A DNA stretch of 64,000 nt from Planctomycetia bacterium (GTDB lineage Bacteria; Planctomycetota; Phycisphaerae; UBA1845; Fen-1342), in NCBI GenBank assembly GCA_015709575.1, contig CP054190.1:3036616-3100615 (forward strand), in the 5' to 3' direction. The position numbers and the translations under genes are program-made. Position 1 is the first letter of the stretch; each line of letters starts with the position of its first letter. Under the pieces are notes generated by a model. That model did not search any database and was not told the DNA's origin. It saw nothing but the letters and a program-made list of their open reading frames with translations. Below, piece by piece: positions 1 to 9,828 of the stretch.

Positions 1-96
1 GATTGTCTTGCTGCGCTTGGCAGACGTCACCACCCCGATCCGGCTGGGCCGGGCCGGGCGTTCGCCTGCCGCTGCTGCGTTTTGCTGCGTAGCCAT
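1..96 (-). CDS. rpsQ: 30S ribosomal protein S17, N-terminal part (cut by window edge)
   Basis: This is the first 32 codons of a protein that binds 16S rRNA in the small subunit. It starts at an ATG at 96-94 and runs off the left edge. After an Ala/Pro-rich N-terminus it reads IGVVTSAKRSKTI, which matches the start of the S17 OB-fold. It follows rpmC by 33 bp on the same strand, the expected position in the S10 operon. The N-terminal extension of about 18 residues before the conserved core is slightly long. Confidence 0.9.
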   Translation of the reverse strand, partial: MATQQNAAAAGERPARPSRIGVVTSAKRSKTI

Positions 97-129
97 AGAC
101 CGTTCAACCTATCCTTCAGCGCTGGGCGC

Positions 130-372
130 TCAGCGACGCGCCGCCTGGGCCGAGAGCGACGCCTGCCGCTGCTCGATGTTCTTTTCGCCGCGCTCGTGCA
201 GCACCGTCAGGATGCGGGCGATGTTCCGCCGCGTCTTGCCGAGCTGCGTCGGGTCCTCGAGCTTCTCGGTCACCGACTGCGACCGCAGGTCGAAGAGCCG
301 GCGGCGCTGCGCCTCCAGCTCCTTGTGAAGCTCGTCCACCTTCAGCGTGCGATACTGCTCAACCTGGTTCAT
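130..372 (-). CDS. rpmC: 50S ribosomal protein L29
   Basis: This 80-residue protein belongs to the large subunit near the exit tunnel. The sequence has the L29 two-helix hairpin: an acidic/basic first helix containing ELHKELEAQRRRLFDLR, then the TRRNIARILTVLHERG segment that ends the family fold. A Gln/Ala-rich tail follows. The ATG at 372 has GGTGAG a few bases upstream. It sits between rplP and rpsQ in the standard S10 operon order and should be co-transcribed with them. Confidence 0.95.
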   Translation of the reverse strand: MNQVEQYRTLKVDELHKELEAQRRRLFDLRSQSVTEKLEDPTQLGKTRRNIARILTVLHERGEKNIEQRQASLSAQAARR

Positions 373-419
373 GACTCACCTGCCGGTCGCACGCATCCGC
401 GCCGACCGCGATTCGTTCA

Positions 420-842
420 CTAAAGTTCGTGCGTCCGCCGCAGGAACCGGCAGCGGACCGGCATCTTCATGGCAATGCGCGCCAGGCACGCCTTGGCCAG
501 ATCCTCACTCACGCCGCCCACCTCGAACAGCACCGTGCCGGGCTTCACCAGCGAGGTCCAATAGGACACTTCGCCCTTGCCCGTGCCCATGCGCACCTCG
601 AGCGGCTTGGCCGTGATCGGGCGGTGCGGGAAGACGCGGATGTACACGCGACCCTCGCGCTGCAGAAAGTGCGACGCCGCCACGCGCCCGGCCTCGATGT
701 GCCGCGCGTTCACGCGACCCGGCTGCAGCGCCTGCAGGCCGAACTCGCCATACGAAACCTTGTTGCCGCGGGTGGCGTTGCCTTTCAAGGTCCCCTTCTG
801 GGCCTTGCGCCACTTCACCCGCTTCGGCATGCTGCCGGCCAT
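420..842 (-). CDS. rplP: 50S ribosomal protein L16
   Basis: L16 organises the A-site region of 23S rRNA. The protein has 140 residues and carries the family signature PKRVKWRKAQKG near the N-terminus, a GEFGLQAL motif and the RVFPHRPITAKP segment. Two in-frame ATGs are possible (842 and 830). The GGGAG Shine-Dalgarno sequence lies 7 bases before 842, so the longer form with an extra MAGS is preferred over the textbook MPKR start. The C-terminus (RRTHEL) is short, as in bacteria. It lies between rpsC and rpmC on the same strand. Confidence 0.95.
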   Translation of the reverse strand: MAGSMPKRVKWRKAQKGTLKGNATRGNKVSYGEFGLQALQPGRVNARHIEAGRVAASHFLQREGRVYIRVFPHRPITAKPLEVRMGTGKGEVSYWTSLVKPGTVLFEVGGVSEDLAKACLARIAMKMPVRCRFLRRTHEL

Positions 843-893
843 CGGCGACTCCCAAGGGCCTGCGGCGCGCTGGTGCGCCCGCCGGCCCGGCTG

Positions 894-1592
894 CTAGCGA
901 CGCACGCGGCGCCGGAAACGACTGCGATCTTCCTGCTGACGCTGCGGCGGATCCTCGCCGTACATGCCCTTTGACACCCAGACCTTGATGCCGATCACGC
1001 CGTACGTCGTGACGCAGTGCGTGACCGCGAAGTCCACGTCGGCCTGCAGCGTCTGGAGCGGGATCGAGCCGAGCATCTGCTTCTCGACACGGGCCATGTC
1101 CGCCCCGCCGAGCCGGCCGGAGCAGATGATCTTCACGCCCCGCGCACCGGCGGCCATCGCCGCCTCGCACTTCTGCTTCATGATGCGCCGGAAGCTGCCG
1201 CGCTTCTTGAGCTGCTCCCCGATGCTCACGCCGACCAGCCGCGCATCAAGGTCCGGCTCCTTGATCTCGACAATGTTGATTCCCACCCGCCGGTCGATCA
1301 GCTCCTCGAGCTTCTCCTTGAGCTTGTCCACCTCGGAGCCTTTCGCCCCGATCACCATGCCCGGGCGCGACGTGTGCAGGTACACCTTCACCTCGTCGCG
1401 CGTGCGCTCGATCTCGACTTTCGCCACGCCGGCATACGGCGGGCGCTTGTTCAGCATGTCGTCCACGTAACGGCGGATCTTCTCATCCTCGACCAGGAAC
1501 CCGCCAAAGGCCTGCTTCGGGGCGTACCAGCGAGACCGCCACCCCTCGGTGATGCCCACGCGGAACCCGATCGGATTGCACTTCTGACCCAC
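894..1592 (-). CDS. rpsC: 30S ribosomal protein S3
   Basis: This 232-residue protein is part of the mRNA entry site and helicase of the small subunit. It opens with GQKCNPIGFRVG, the universal S3 start, followed by the KH domain (GMVIGAKGSEVDKL around residue 80) and the C-terminal domain with SGRLGGADMARVE. It starts with GTG at 1592, only 3 bp after the rplV stop, and its ribosome site (AAGGGAA) lies inside the end of rplV, which suggests translational coupling. The C-terminal tail is Arg/Gln-rich. Confidence 0.96.
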   Translation of the reverse strand: MGQKCNPIGFRVGITEGWRSRWYAPKQAFGGFLVEDEKIRRYVDDMLNKRPPYAGVAKVEIERTRDEVKVYLHTSRPGMVIGAKGSEVDKLKEKLEELIDRRVGINIVEIKEPDLDARLVGVSIGEQLKKRGSFRRIMKQKCEAAMAAGARGVKIICSGRLGGADMARVEKQMLGSIPLQTLQADVDFAVTHCVTTYGVIGIKVWVSKGMYGEDPPQRQQEDRSRFRRRVRR

Positions 1593-1595
1593 GGC

Positions 1596-1952
1596 TTATT
1601 CCCTTTCCGCCACGCCGACGATGATGTGACTGGTCCGCTTCTGGATCGGGTGGGCGCGCCCGCGATCCTTCGGCCGGAAGCGCTTGATGATCGGCCCGTC
1701 ATCCACGCGCGCCTCGGCCACGAACAGCCGTGACATCGAAGCCTCCGCGTTGTTCGCGTTGGCCATCGCGCTCTGAAGCACGCGATCGATCAGCGAAGCG
1801 GCCCGATTGTGCGTGAAACGCAAAACCGTCACCGCGTCGTCGCAGCGGCGGCCGCGGATCAGGTCCGCGATCAGCCGCGCCTTGCGGGCGGAAATCCGCG
1901 CGAAGCAGTGCTTCGCGTGCCAGTGCCGATCCTGTGTGGCTGCGTCTGCCAT
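1596..1952 (-). CDS. rplV: 50S ribosomal protein L22
   Basis: L22 lines the nascent peptide exit tunnel. The protein has 118 residues. The family core is evident: SARKARLIADLIRGR near residue 22, AMANANNAEAS in the middle and the basic hairpin RPKDRGRAHPIQKRTSHI near the end. It starts at an ATG at 1952, 19 bp after rpsS, and runs almost directly into rpsC. It is part of the S10 operon. Confidence 0.96.
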   Translation of the reverse strand: MADAATQDRHWHAKHCFARISARKARLIADLIRGRRCDDAVTVLRFTHNRAASLIDRVLQSAMANANNAEASMSRLFVAEARVDDGPIIKRFRPKDRGRAHPIQKRTSHIIVGVAERE

Positions 1953-1971
1953 GTGCCCGTCGCCCTCGCGC

Positions 1972-2253
1972 TTACTTCGGCGCTGCGCTGGTCGCGCGCG
2001 CCGTATGACCCTTGAACGTCCGCGTCGGCGCGAACTCGCCCAGCTTGTGCCCGACCATGTCCTCGGTCACGTACACCTTCGCGAACGCCCGGCCGTTGTG
2101 AACCTCGAAGTTCACCCCGACAAACTCCGGAACAATCGTGCACGCCCGGTTCCAGACGCGGATCGGGGCGCGCGCACCGCTCTGCTTCGCGGCCGCCACC
2201 TTGCGGTAGACGCCCTCGTCCACGTACGGGCCTTTTTTCATGCTTCGCGACAT
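1972..2253 (-). CDS. rpsS: 30S ribosomal protein S19
   Basis: S19 forms a complex with S13 and binds 16S rRNA in the head of the small subunit. The start at 2253 gives 93 residues beginning [16 protein letters not shown], which is typical of S19. A longer reading frame extends upstream, but an AGGAAGG ribosome site lies about 9 bases before this ATG, so the shorter form is chosen. The conserved [10 protein letters not shown] and [10 protein letters not shown] motifs are present. It sits between rplB and rplV. Confidence 0.95.
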   Translation of the reverse strand: MSRSMKKGPYVDEGVYRKVAAAKQSGARAPIRVWNRACTIVPEFVGVNFEVHNGRAFAKVYVTEDMVGHKLGEFAPTRTFKGHTARATSAAPK

Positions 2254-2319
2254 GCGACGCTGCCTTCCTGAAACGGAACGTGCGGCCGGCCGATGAATCA
2301 GCCGCACCGCACCGGTTTT

Positions 2320-3189
2320 CTACTTCTTGCGCTTCAGCTTCGCCTCACCATACGACTTCGTAATGCGGCGACGCAGAATCCGGCGGTTCGAGTTCTTTCG
2401 CGGGTTGCGCGTGCGACCGCCCTTGGCCAGCTTGCCCCACGGCGAACAGGGGTGCCGCCCGCCGTTGCTGCGGCCTTCACCGCCGCCCAGCGGATGCGCG
2501 TGCGGGTTCATCGCCTTGCCACGCACGTGCGGCCGACGGCCCAGGTGCCGCGAGCGGCCGGCCTTGCCGAGCGTGACGTTCGCGTGATCCAGGTTGCCCA
2601 ACTGCCCGAGCGTAGCGCGACACTCCACCCGCACCTGCCGCAGCTCACCCGAAGGAAGCTGCAGCGTCGCCCACGGCCCCTCACGAGCCATCAGCCGCGC
2701 CACGCCGCCGGCGGTCCGGACCAGCTTGCCGCCCTGCCCCGGGTGCATCTCAATGTTGTGAACCTCCATGCCGACCGGGATGTTCGCCAGCGGCATGCAG
2801 TTGCCGACCTGCGGCTCGACGCGCTCCCCGGCCTCGACCTTGGCCCCCGCCTTGAGTCCGAGCGGCGCGAGAATGTACGACTTTTCACCATCCGCGAACT
2901 GGAGCAGCGCGATGTGGCAGGAGCGGTTCGGGTCGTACTGGATCTCCAGCACGTTCGCGACGCCGGACTTGCGTCGCTTGAAGTCCACCAGGCGGTACAT
3001 GCGCTTGTTGCCGCCGCCGCGCCACCAGGAGGTGGTCACGCCGTGGTGATTGCGCCCGCCGGTCTTCGTCAGCGGCTCGAGCAGCGACTTGACCGGGCGA
3101 TTCTCGTGACGGAACGTGATCTCGGCGTAGTCGTTCACGCTCGAGTTTCGCCGTCCCGGCGACGTTCGCTTGTATATCCGTACGCCCAT
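2320..3189 (-). CDS. rplB: 50S ribosomal protein L2
   Basis: L2 supports the peptidyl transferase centre. The chosen ATG at 3189 gives 289 residues beginning [17 protein letters not shown], in line with the family length of about 275. Conserved stretches include [19 protein letters not shown] and the C-terminal loop region [23 protein letters not shown]. That region contains the histidine implicated in peptidyl transferase structure in E. coli L2 (established knowledge). The long frame upstream of this ATG has no L2 similarity and is left out. It lies between rplW and rpsS. Confidence 0.96.
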   Translation of the reverse strand: MGVRIYKRTSPGRRNSSVNDYAEITFRHENRPVKSLLEPLTKTGGRNHHGVTTSWWRGGGNKRMYRLVDFKRRKSGVANVLEIQYDPNRSCHIALLQFADGEKSYILAPLGLKAGAKVEAGERVEPQVGNCMPLANIPVGMEVHNIEMHPGQGGKLVRTAGGVARLMAREGPWATLQLPSGELRQVRVECRATLGQLGNLDHANVTLGKAGRSRHLGRRPHVRGKAMNPHAHPLGGGEGRSNGGRHPCSPWGKLAKGGRTRNPRKNSNRRILRRRITKSYGEAKLKRKK

Positions 3190-3223
3190 GACTACACCCA
3201 CCGGCCGCCGCAGCGGCACGCGG

Positions 3224-3517
3224 CTAGAACAGGTCGATCTTGCTCGATTCGTCGAGCGTCACGTACGCCTTCTTCATCCCACTGGTCTGCCCGACGCGAA
3301 AGCGGAAGCGGCGGGTCTTGCCGGCTCGCACCAGCGTCCGCACGTCCACCACCTTCACGCCGTAAATCTTTTCCACCGCGTCGCGGATCTGCGACTTGGA
3401 CGCCTTCAGGTTTACCTGAAAAGCGTAGGTCGCCCCGGCCTCGCCGTCCGGCCCGCCGGACTGGCTGGTGCTCTTCTCGGTCACGAGCGGCCGAATGATC
3501 GTGTGGTAGATGTCCAT
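3224..3517 (-). CDS. rplW: 50S ribosomal protein L23
   Basis: L23 is located at the tunnel exit and is the docking site for trigger factor and SRP. The ATG at 3517 gives 97 residues starting [17 protein letters not shown], the diagnostic L23 opening. The [23 protein letters not shown] segment is also typical (shown here only as its family signature). The gene begins 4 bp after the rplD stop, so translational coupling is likely. An upstream in-frame extension has no family similarity. Confidence 0.95.
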   Translation of the reverse strand: MDIYHTIIRPLVTEKSTSQSGGPDGEAGATYAFQVNLKASKSQIRDAVEKIYGVKVVDVRTLVRAGKTRRFRFRVGQTSGMKKAYVTLDESSKIDLF

Positions 3518-3521
3518 CTGA

Positions 3522-4157
3522 CTACTTCTCCCCGCCCGACAGACCCTCGCGGAACGCGGCGAACGCATCCCGCGTGAAAATCAGCGCCCCGCGCCGCAGG
3601 ATCGAGTAGGCGTTCAGCTCAGCCACCGGCATCACCTCGACACGCGGAATGTTGCGACCGCTGCGATACGCGGCCCCATCCGTCTCCCGGGTCGTGTACA
3701 CACACCCGCGGCTGCACTTCAGGCGCGAAAGCAGCGTCGCAAAGCGCTTCGTCTTCGGCCCGTCGAACCGCACGCCGTCAACGATCATCGCGGTGCCGCC
3801 CTGTATCTTCGCCAGCACCGCGTTGTTGCGAGCCAGGCGCCGCATCTTCCGCGGCATGCCGCGGCTATGGTCCTGGGGCTTGTTCGGAAAGGCCCGCCCG
3901 CCGCCGCGCATCACCGGCGTGCGGATGTTTCCGCGCCGCGCGCGGCCCGTGCCCTTCTGCTTGTACAGCTTGCGGCTGGAGCCTTTCACCTCGGCGCGGG
4001 TCTTCTGGCAGGCGTCGCCCTGTCGCAGGTTGGCCTGGTAGCGCACCACCGCCTGCTTCAGCAGGCTGGCGCTGACCTGGCCGCCGAGCGCGGCTTCGTC
4101 GATCTGCTCGCTGCCGATCTGCTGGCCGGCCTCATTGAAAACGGGAACGTTCACCAT
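3522..4157 (-). CDS. rplD: 50S ribosomal protein L4
   Basis: L4 reaches into the exit tunnel, and in enterobacteria it autoregulates the S10 operon; whether it does so here is unknown. The 211-residue protein has the characteristic basic loop [21 protein letters not shown] and, in the C-terminal half, a conserved Rossmann-like region. It begins at an ATG at 4157, 3 bp after the rplC stop. The gene order rplC-rplD-rplW-rplB matches the standard operon. Confidence 0.95.
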   Translation of the reverse strand: MVNVPVFNEAGQQIGSEQIDEAALGGQVSASLLKQAVVRYQANLRQGDACQKTRAEVKGSSRKLYKQKGTGRARRGNIRTPVMRGGGRAFPNKPQDHSRGMPRKMRRLARNNAVLAKIQGGTAMIVDGVRFDGPKTKRFATLLSRLKCSRGCVYTTRETDGAAYRSGRNIPRVEVMPVAELNAYSILRRGALIFTRDAFAAFREGLSGGEK

Positions 4158-4160
4158 GAC

Positions 4161-4820
4161 TTATTCGCTCCGCGTCTTGGACTTGCGGATGACGACATAC
4201 CCGCCGGCCGGGCCGGGGATCGCGCCGCGGATCCAGAGCACGTTGTTCTCGCTGTCCATCCCGACGATCGCCTGGTTGCGGATTGTCTGCTGATCGCTGC
4301 CCATGTGCCCGGCCATGCGCTTGCCCTTCTTCACCGCGCCGGAAGTGCCGCGGTTCTGGGCATGCGCGCCGATCGAGCCCGGCGAGCGGTGCTTGCGCTC
4401 GGTGCCGTGCGAGCCGGGTTGGCCGCCGAAGCCGTGACGCTTCATCGCCCCCTGAAAACCCTTGCCCTTCGAGATGCCGACCACATCCACGTACTTGACG
4501 CCGGCATCCTTGAACACGTCCACCGTCACAACGTCCCCAACCTTGCGATCGGTCGCGTCCGTGAGCCGGATTTCCCGGATGAATCGCTTCGGCGACGTCT
4601 GGGCCTTCCGCGAGTGGCCGATGGCGGGAAGCGTCGAGCGGTGAGGCTTGACGTCTTCAAAGCCCAGCTGAACGGCGTGGTAGCCGTCCGCTGCGTCCGC
4701 CGCCTTGACTTGCAGCACGACGCACGGACCCGCCTCGACGATCGTGACCGGCATCCGCTCGCCCGCGGGGCCGAACACCTGCGTCATGCCGACCTTTTTT
4801 CCCAGGATCGCAGGGACCAT
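4161..4820 (-). CDS. rplC: 50S ribosomal protein L3
   Basis: L3 is an early assembly protein near the peptidyl transferase centre. The ATG at 4820 gives 219 residues beginning [20 protein letters not shown] at 4835 is also in frame, but the GGTGGAG ribosome site lies between the two, supporting 4820. The conserved [18 protein letters not shown] loop and the [15 protein letters not shown] region are present. It is separated from rpsJ by a gap of about 146 bp, longer than the other gaps of this operon. Confidence 0.95.
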   Translation of the reverse strand: MVPAILGKKVGMTQVFGPAGERMPVTIVEAGPCVVLQVKAADAADGYHAVQLGFEDVKPHRSTLPAIGHSRKAQTSPKRFIREIRLTDATDRKVGDVVTVDVFKDAGVKYVDVVGISKGKGFQGAMKRHGFGGQPGSHGTERKHRSPGSIGAHAQNRGTSGAVKKGKRMAGHMGSDQQTIRNQAIVGMDSENNVLWIRGAIPGPAGGYVVIRKSKTRSE

Positions 4821-4966
4821 GAGTCGATGCTCCACCGCAAGCGCCAGGGCCGATTTTCCGGCCCGACGACTGCCACTCTCGGGCCACCGGGGCCCGGTTC
4901 CGCATCCCCGCCGGCTGTCATCGCCGGCGGCGATTGCGACTCGGAAAGCGAGTCAGCCGAAGCGAA

Positions 4967-5275
4967 CTACGCCTTGATCTTCACGAAGACGCCCGCCGGC
5001 AACGCCAGCCGGTTCAGCGCCTCCACCGTTCGCGCGTTCGCCTCGAAAATGTCGATGACGCGCTTGTGCGTCCGCATCTCGAACTGCTCACGCGACTTCT
5101 TGTCAATATGCGGCGACCGCAGCACCGTAAAGCGCTCGATCCGCGTCGGAAGCGGCACCGGACCGCAGACCCGGGCGCTGGTGCGCTTCGCCTGGTCCAC
5201 GATCTCCGCGGCGCTGGCATCCAACGCGCGGTGGTCATACGCCTCCATCCGGATCCTGATGCGTTCGCCGGCCAT
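4967..5275 (-). CDS. rpsJ: 30S ribosomal protein S10
   Basis: S10 is a small-subunit protein that also acts with NusB in transcription antitermination. The 102-residue protein shows [17 protein letters not shown] at the N-terminus, [19 protein letters not shown] in the middle and THKRVIDIF near the end. These are all S10 hallmarks. It is the first gene of the cluster. The usual upstream partners tuf, fusA and rpsL are absent here, and the divergent neighbour is an unrelated secreted protein gene. Confidence 0.96.
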   Translation of the reverse strand: MAGERIRIRMEAYDHRALDASAAEIVDQAKRTSARVCGPVPLPTRIERFTVLRSPHIDKKSREQFEMRTHKRVIDIFEANARTVEALNRLALPAGVFVKIKA

Positions 5276-5338
5276 GTTCCAACCTGCTTACGAACTCAAA
5301 CCCGCCGCCCGGCCTGACCAAGCGGACATAGACCGGGC

Positions 5339-5366
5339 AGAATACCGCGCCGGCATACCGCGTCAA
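5339..5366 (-). promoter_or_regulatory. Predicted promoter of the S10 operon
   Basis: On the minus strand a TTGACG box (5366-5361) is separated by 16 bp from a TATTCT box (5344-5339). Transcription would start near 5332, giving a leader of about 57 bases before rpsJ. The leader is too short for an obvious large L4-type regulatory structure. Confidence 0.55.
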
Positions 5367-5642
5367 GCCCGCGCAGCTGCCCCCGCACGAAAATCACGGC
5401 CGGCTGAGACATCGCGTGACCGACCACGCACCAGGAAACACGAGATACGGGCGGGCAAAACGTTCGGCTTGGTCGTGTCTTGTCACCCCGGTCAACGCGA
5501 TTACAACTCATGCGCGGATTTCGGTTGCCGATGTGAATGTTGAACCGCTACCATCAACCGACGACGACGCCCGGTGGCCGCGCGGGCCGGACCAGGTCAG
5601 AGCCGCTTCTCATCGTGCCGAGCACCACCGAATCCGCTGTAA

Positions 5643-5670
5643 TTGGCTTACAGACAAACGTTTATACGAT
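5643..5670 (+). promoter_or_regulatory. Predicted promoter of the S74-domain protein gene
   Basis: TTGGCT (5643-5648), a 16-bp spacer and TACGAT (5665-5670) lie in a locally AT-rich stretch about 70 bp before the ATG at 5741. Confidence 0.45.
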
Positions 5671-5740
5671 TTTTAGCGGGCGGTTAGCGCTCTTCGCGCC
5701 GGACGCAACCGCACCCCAACCGCCCGCCAGGGAGGCTCTC

Positions 5741-7351
5741 ATGAGCAAGCGCCACCGCCACTGCATCCTGCTCGCCCTGCTCGTCCTCGGACCGACCGCC
5801 CCGCTCACCTGGGCAGACTTTGGCAGCGCGTTCACCTATCAGGGCAACCTGGTGGACGGAACAACACCCGCCAGCGGACCACACGCGATGGTGTTCTCGT
5901 TATGGAACGACCCCACCGATGGAACGCAAGTTGGCCCAACCCTGTCCTTCACCGGCACTGGGGGCAACCCCTCGCCGATCCAGGTGAACGACGGCGTATT
6001 CACCGTCACACTTGACTTCGGCGCGGCGGCGTTCAATGGCGAGGCGCGCTGGCTCCAGATCCGCGTGAACGGAGTTCCGCTCACTCCGCGACACCGGATC
6101 GCGCCCGCCCCCTACGCGCTTCAAACCCGCGGCATCTACGTCGATCCGGCCAACCGCGTCGGTATCGCCACCACGATCCCGCGGCAGACCGTCAGCATCG
6201 GAGACTACCTCGACCTCTACAGCGGTGCGATCAACTCGCCCACGCGCCCCTCCATCCGCGGCTCCTCCGCCAACAACCTGGTCCTCAGTGCCGCGGACAC
6301 CGGAGCCGTCTTCATCAACAATGACGGCGGCACCGGCGGGATCCGTGTGCACAACGGCTCACCCGGGGCTGGCAACGAGGTGATGCGGATCACCGCGGGC
6401 GGAGCGGTGGGCATCGGCACCGCGACGCCCGGATTCCCGCTGACTTTCTCCAACACGTTGGGGAGCAAGATCAGCCTGTGGGGGCAGTCCGGCGCCCACT
6501 ACGGCTTCGGCATCCAGAGCTTTCAATTTCAGTTCATCGCCGCGAGTGCCGCCGACGACTTCGTATTCGGCCATGGGGCCAGTGACAGCCTCACGGAGTA
6601 CATGCGCCTCCGAAACGGCGGGAACCTGGGCATCGGCACCCCCTCACCTACCGCGCGGCTCCACGTCTCCGGCGGTCCGCCGTTCAACCACGCCGTGATC
6701 GACAGCACCAACACGCTCGGCACATGGTTGAACGTCCGCAACCTGGGCACGGACGGCCGAGATTGGGCAGTCGTGTCAACCGGCGTCGGCAATACCGAGG
6801 GCGCCGGAGCGTTCCTGGTGCGAGACAACACGGCCTCAGCCGTCCGCATTGCCGTGCTTCCGGGTGGCAACGTCGGCGTCGGCACGATCACTCCCTCAGA
6901 GCGCCTGCACGTCGCGGGGAACATCTGCGCCACCGGCACGATCGGCGCATGCAGCGACGCGCGATTCAAACACCGCGTGGAGCCGCTGCACAATCCGCTT
7001 GATCTTGTCGAGCGCCTGCGGGGCGTCACGTTCGACTGGAATCGCGCCGCCCACCCTTCTCACGAGTTCTCCGCCGAACGGCAGTTGGGGTTCATCGCGC
7101 AGGAAGTGGAGGCCGTTCTGCCGCACGTCGTCAGCCGTGGGTCAGACGGCGCCCTCTCCGTTGACTACGGCCGCCTGACGCCGGTACTGGTCGAGGCGAT
7201 CAAGGCGCTGCGATCCGACAATCAACAGCTTCGCGATCAGCACGAAGCAGCCATCCTGTCAATCCGTGCGGAGCGGGACGCCGAGCTGGCCGAGTTACGT
7301 GGCCGCCTCGCGCGCCTCGAAGCGCTGCTGGATGATCGCAAAACGCCGTGA
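5741..7351 (+). CDS. Secreted protein with C-terminal S74 intramolecular chaperone domain
   Basis: This 536-residue protein starts at 5741 behind a GGGAGG ribosome site. Residues 1-25 form a signal peptide ending LTWA. Next comes a beta-rich module beginning FTYQGNL, of a type often seen in planctomycete secreted proteins. The middle contains repeated VGIGT-x-TP turns (for example around 6408 and 6886), as in trimeric fibre proteins. From about residue 403 the sequence (SDARFKHRVEPL, then LGFIAQEVEAVLP and DYGRLTPVLVEAIKAL) matches the peptidase S74 domain. This domain trimerises and cleaves itself off phage tail spikes and some cell-surface fibres. A coiled coil (about 490-532) ends the protein. 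It probably forms a surface fibre. No phage genes surround it. Confidence 0.75.
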   Translation: MSKRHRHCILLALLVLGPTAPLTWADFGSAFTYQGNLVDGTTPASGPHAMVFSLWNDPTDGTQVGPTLSFTGTGGNPSPIQVNDGVFTVTLDFGAAAFNGEARWLQIRVNGVPLTPRHRIAPAPYALQTRGIYVDPANRVGIATTIPRQTVSIGDYLDLYSGAINSPTRPSIRGSSANNLVLSAADTGAVFINNDGGTGGIRVHNGSPGAGNEVMRITAGGAVGIGTATPGFPLTFSNTLGSKISLWGQSGAHYGFGIQSFQFQFIAASAADDFVFGHGASDSLTEYMRLRNGGNLGIGTPSPTARLHVSGGPPFNHAVIDSTNTLGTWLNVRNLGTDGRDWAVVSTGVGNTEGAGAFLVRDNTASAVRIAVLPGGNVGVGTITPSERLHVAGNICATGTIGACSDARFKHRVEPLHNPLDLVERLRGVTFDWNRAAHPSHEFSAERQLGFIAQEVEAVLPHVVSRGSDGALSVDYGRLTPVLVEAIKALRSDNQQLRDQHEAAILSIRAERDAELAELRGRLARLEALLDDRKTP

Positions 7352-7377
7352 GCCGACCCGGGTCGCGGCCGGGCGCG

Positions 7378-8280
7378 TCAGAAGTGTGCCGGCACCACGA
7401 TATATACGAATCGCAGGTCCGTGATCCCCGCCCACGGCGTCACGGTGTAGTTGAAGTGCTGCGGCGCGTCGGGAATCCGCTCCGCACCGGCCACGCGGCC
7501 CAGCGCCATCGGGATCGGCAGCAGTTCCGACGACGGCGCGAACACGATCGTCTCCGCGCCGGTCAGGTCCTGCGGCACGCGGTCCATCCACATCCGGCCG
7601 CCGCCCACGCCCCGCAGCACGCAGCGCGTCCGCAGCGGCGACCAGCGCCCGTTGGCCGCGACCACCGCCGGCTGCACCTCGATCGGCCCGAACCCCGGAT
7701 CGGTCGTCAGTTGCACGGTCGTCACGAAAGGCTGGACGTCCGTCACGCGGCCGACGAGCCACTGCCGAGACAACCCCTCGCGCACCCGCTCCGCCTCCGG
7801 GTACCACGGCGGCGCATCCGTCGCCGCGACCCACAGGTCCGGCCGCAGCCCGGTCACCGTCCAGCTCCCCTGTGACAGCCGGATCGTCGCGCGGCGCGGG
7901 GCCGCGTCATAGGCGATCACCTCCGCCACGATCAGCTTCACCCGCGCATCGCCGAACTGCTCGCGCAGCAGCGATACCTCCGCCAGCTTGCGTTCCAGTT
8001 CCTCGATCGACAGTTGCTGATTCCCCGCAAGGCGGCGCAACTGCTCCATCTCGACCTGCCAGCGCTGCGCCTCCTCCGCCGACAGTCCGGCGCGCCCCGG
8101 TGTCGCCGCGTCTCTCGCGCGCTGCACGGCCAGCGCCAGCGGGCGCTGCAACATCGCCAGCGGCCCGATCGCGCCGCGCATCCAGCGCGCCAGCGCCGGC
8201 GGACTCAGCGCCAGCAGCGCCGCCACCGCCATCAGGATCGAGAATGAGGCGCCCCGCGCGGGACGACGAAGTGGCAGCAT
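7378..8280 (-). CDS. mreC: Rod shape-determining protein MreC
   Basis: MreC is a bitopic inner-membrane protein that links the MreB cytoskeleton to the cell-wall elongation machinery. From the ATG at 8280 it has 300 residues: a short basic N-terminus, one membrane helix (about 5-27), a coiled-coil segment around LEELERKLAEVSLLREQ and a beta-rich C-terminal domain ending FVYIVVPAHF. A GTG at 8316 is an alternative start, and neither has a clear ribosome site. It directly follows mreB on the same strand. Identification rests on the domain plan and on the mreB neighbour more than on strong motif conservation. Confidence 0.8.
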   Translation of the reverse strand: MLPLRRPARGASFSILMAVAALLALSPPALARWMRGAIGPLAMLQRPLALAVQRARDAATPGRAGLSAEEAQRWQVEMEQLRRLAGNQQLSIEELERKLAEVSLLREQFGDARVKLIVAEVIAYDAAPRRATIRLSQGSWTVTGLRPDLWVAATDAPPWYPEAERVREGLSRQWLVGRVTDVQPFVTTVQLTTDPGFGPIEVQPAVVAANGRWSPLRTRCVLRGVGGGRMWMDRVPQDLTGAETIVFAPSSELLPIPMALGRVAGAERIPDAPQHFNYTVTPWAGITDLRFVYIVVPAHF

Positions 8281-8361
8281 CAGCTTTCGTGCGATCAGAG
8301 GGGATATCGCCGCCACGGGCGCGGCCGGACGTCCGGGACGGGCCGCGGTCCGCGCTGCGGC

Positions 8362-9540
<1,179 letters not shown>

Positions 9541-9575
9541 TCACCCGACGCGGCAAGCCGCCGCTAGGCTCATTG

Positions 9576-9604
9576 ATACTACAGGGAAATCACCGGCACG
9601 TCAC
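9576..9604 (-). promoter_or_regulatory. Predicted promoter of mreBC
   Basis: On the minus strand GTGACG (9604-9599) is followed after 17 bp by TAGTAT (9581-9576). It lies between the upstream small membrane protein gene and mreB, about 150 bp before the mreB start. mreBC could therefore be transcribed on its own. Confidence 0.45.
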
Positions 9605-9630
9605 GCGACGCGGGTTCGGACGGGCCGCGG

Positions 9631-9798
9631 TCAGCCGCCGGCCGCGGGCAACACGCCGCCGAACATGCTGGCGGAACGCACCACCAGGTAGATCGTCGCG
9701 ACCAGCGCGAAAGCAGCGGAAATCAGCATCAAAACCGTGTACACGTCATTCTCGGCGGCGGGCCGCGCGCCGCGCGGCCCGGTGTTCATCGACGTCAT
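9631..9798 (-). CDS. Small single-pass membrane protein, unknown function
   Basis: This 55-residue reading frame starts at an ATG (9798) that follows GGGAGGA at ideal spacing and ends at a TGA at 9631. The N-terminal 20 residues are polar ([13 protein letters not shown]). Residues about 21-41 form one hydrophobic helix ([20 protein letters not shown]). The tail is short and Gly/Ala-rich. It starts 30 bp after the stop of the upstream coiled-coil membrane protein gene on the same strand, so the two are probably co-transcribed. I do not recognise a family. The ribosome site and membrane segment argue that it is real. Confidence 0.65.
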   Translation of the reverse strand: MTSMNTGPRGARPAAENDVYTVLMLISAAFALVATIYLVVRSASMFGGVLPAAGG

Positions 9799-9828
9799 GC
9801 CGCAATCCTCCCGCAGGCGCTGCCGCCG

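Larger units (their letters stand above)
5276..5740. other. Divergent intergenic region between rpsJ and the S74 protein gene
   Basis: This 465-bp region has no convincing gene on either strand. It holds a sigma-70-like promoter for the ribosomal operon (minus strand) and another for the plus-strand gene at 5741. Short open frames here have neither ribosome sites nor recognisable protein features. Confidence 0.6.

Noticed and set aside
2293..3498. A 401-codon plus-strand frame opposite rplB and rplW
   Set aside because: Antisense to ribosomal protein genes with strong family motifs.
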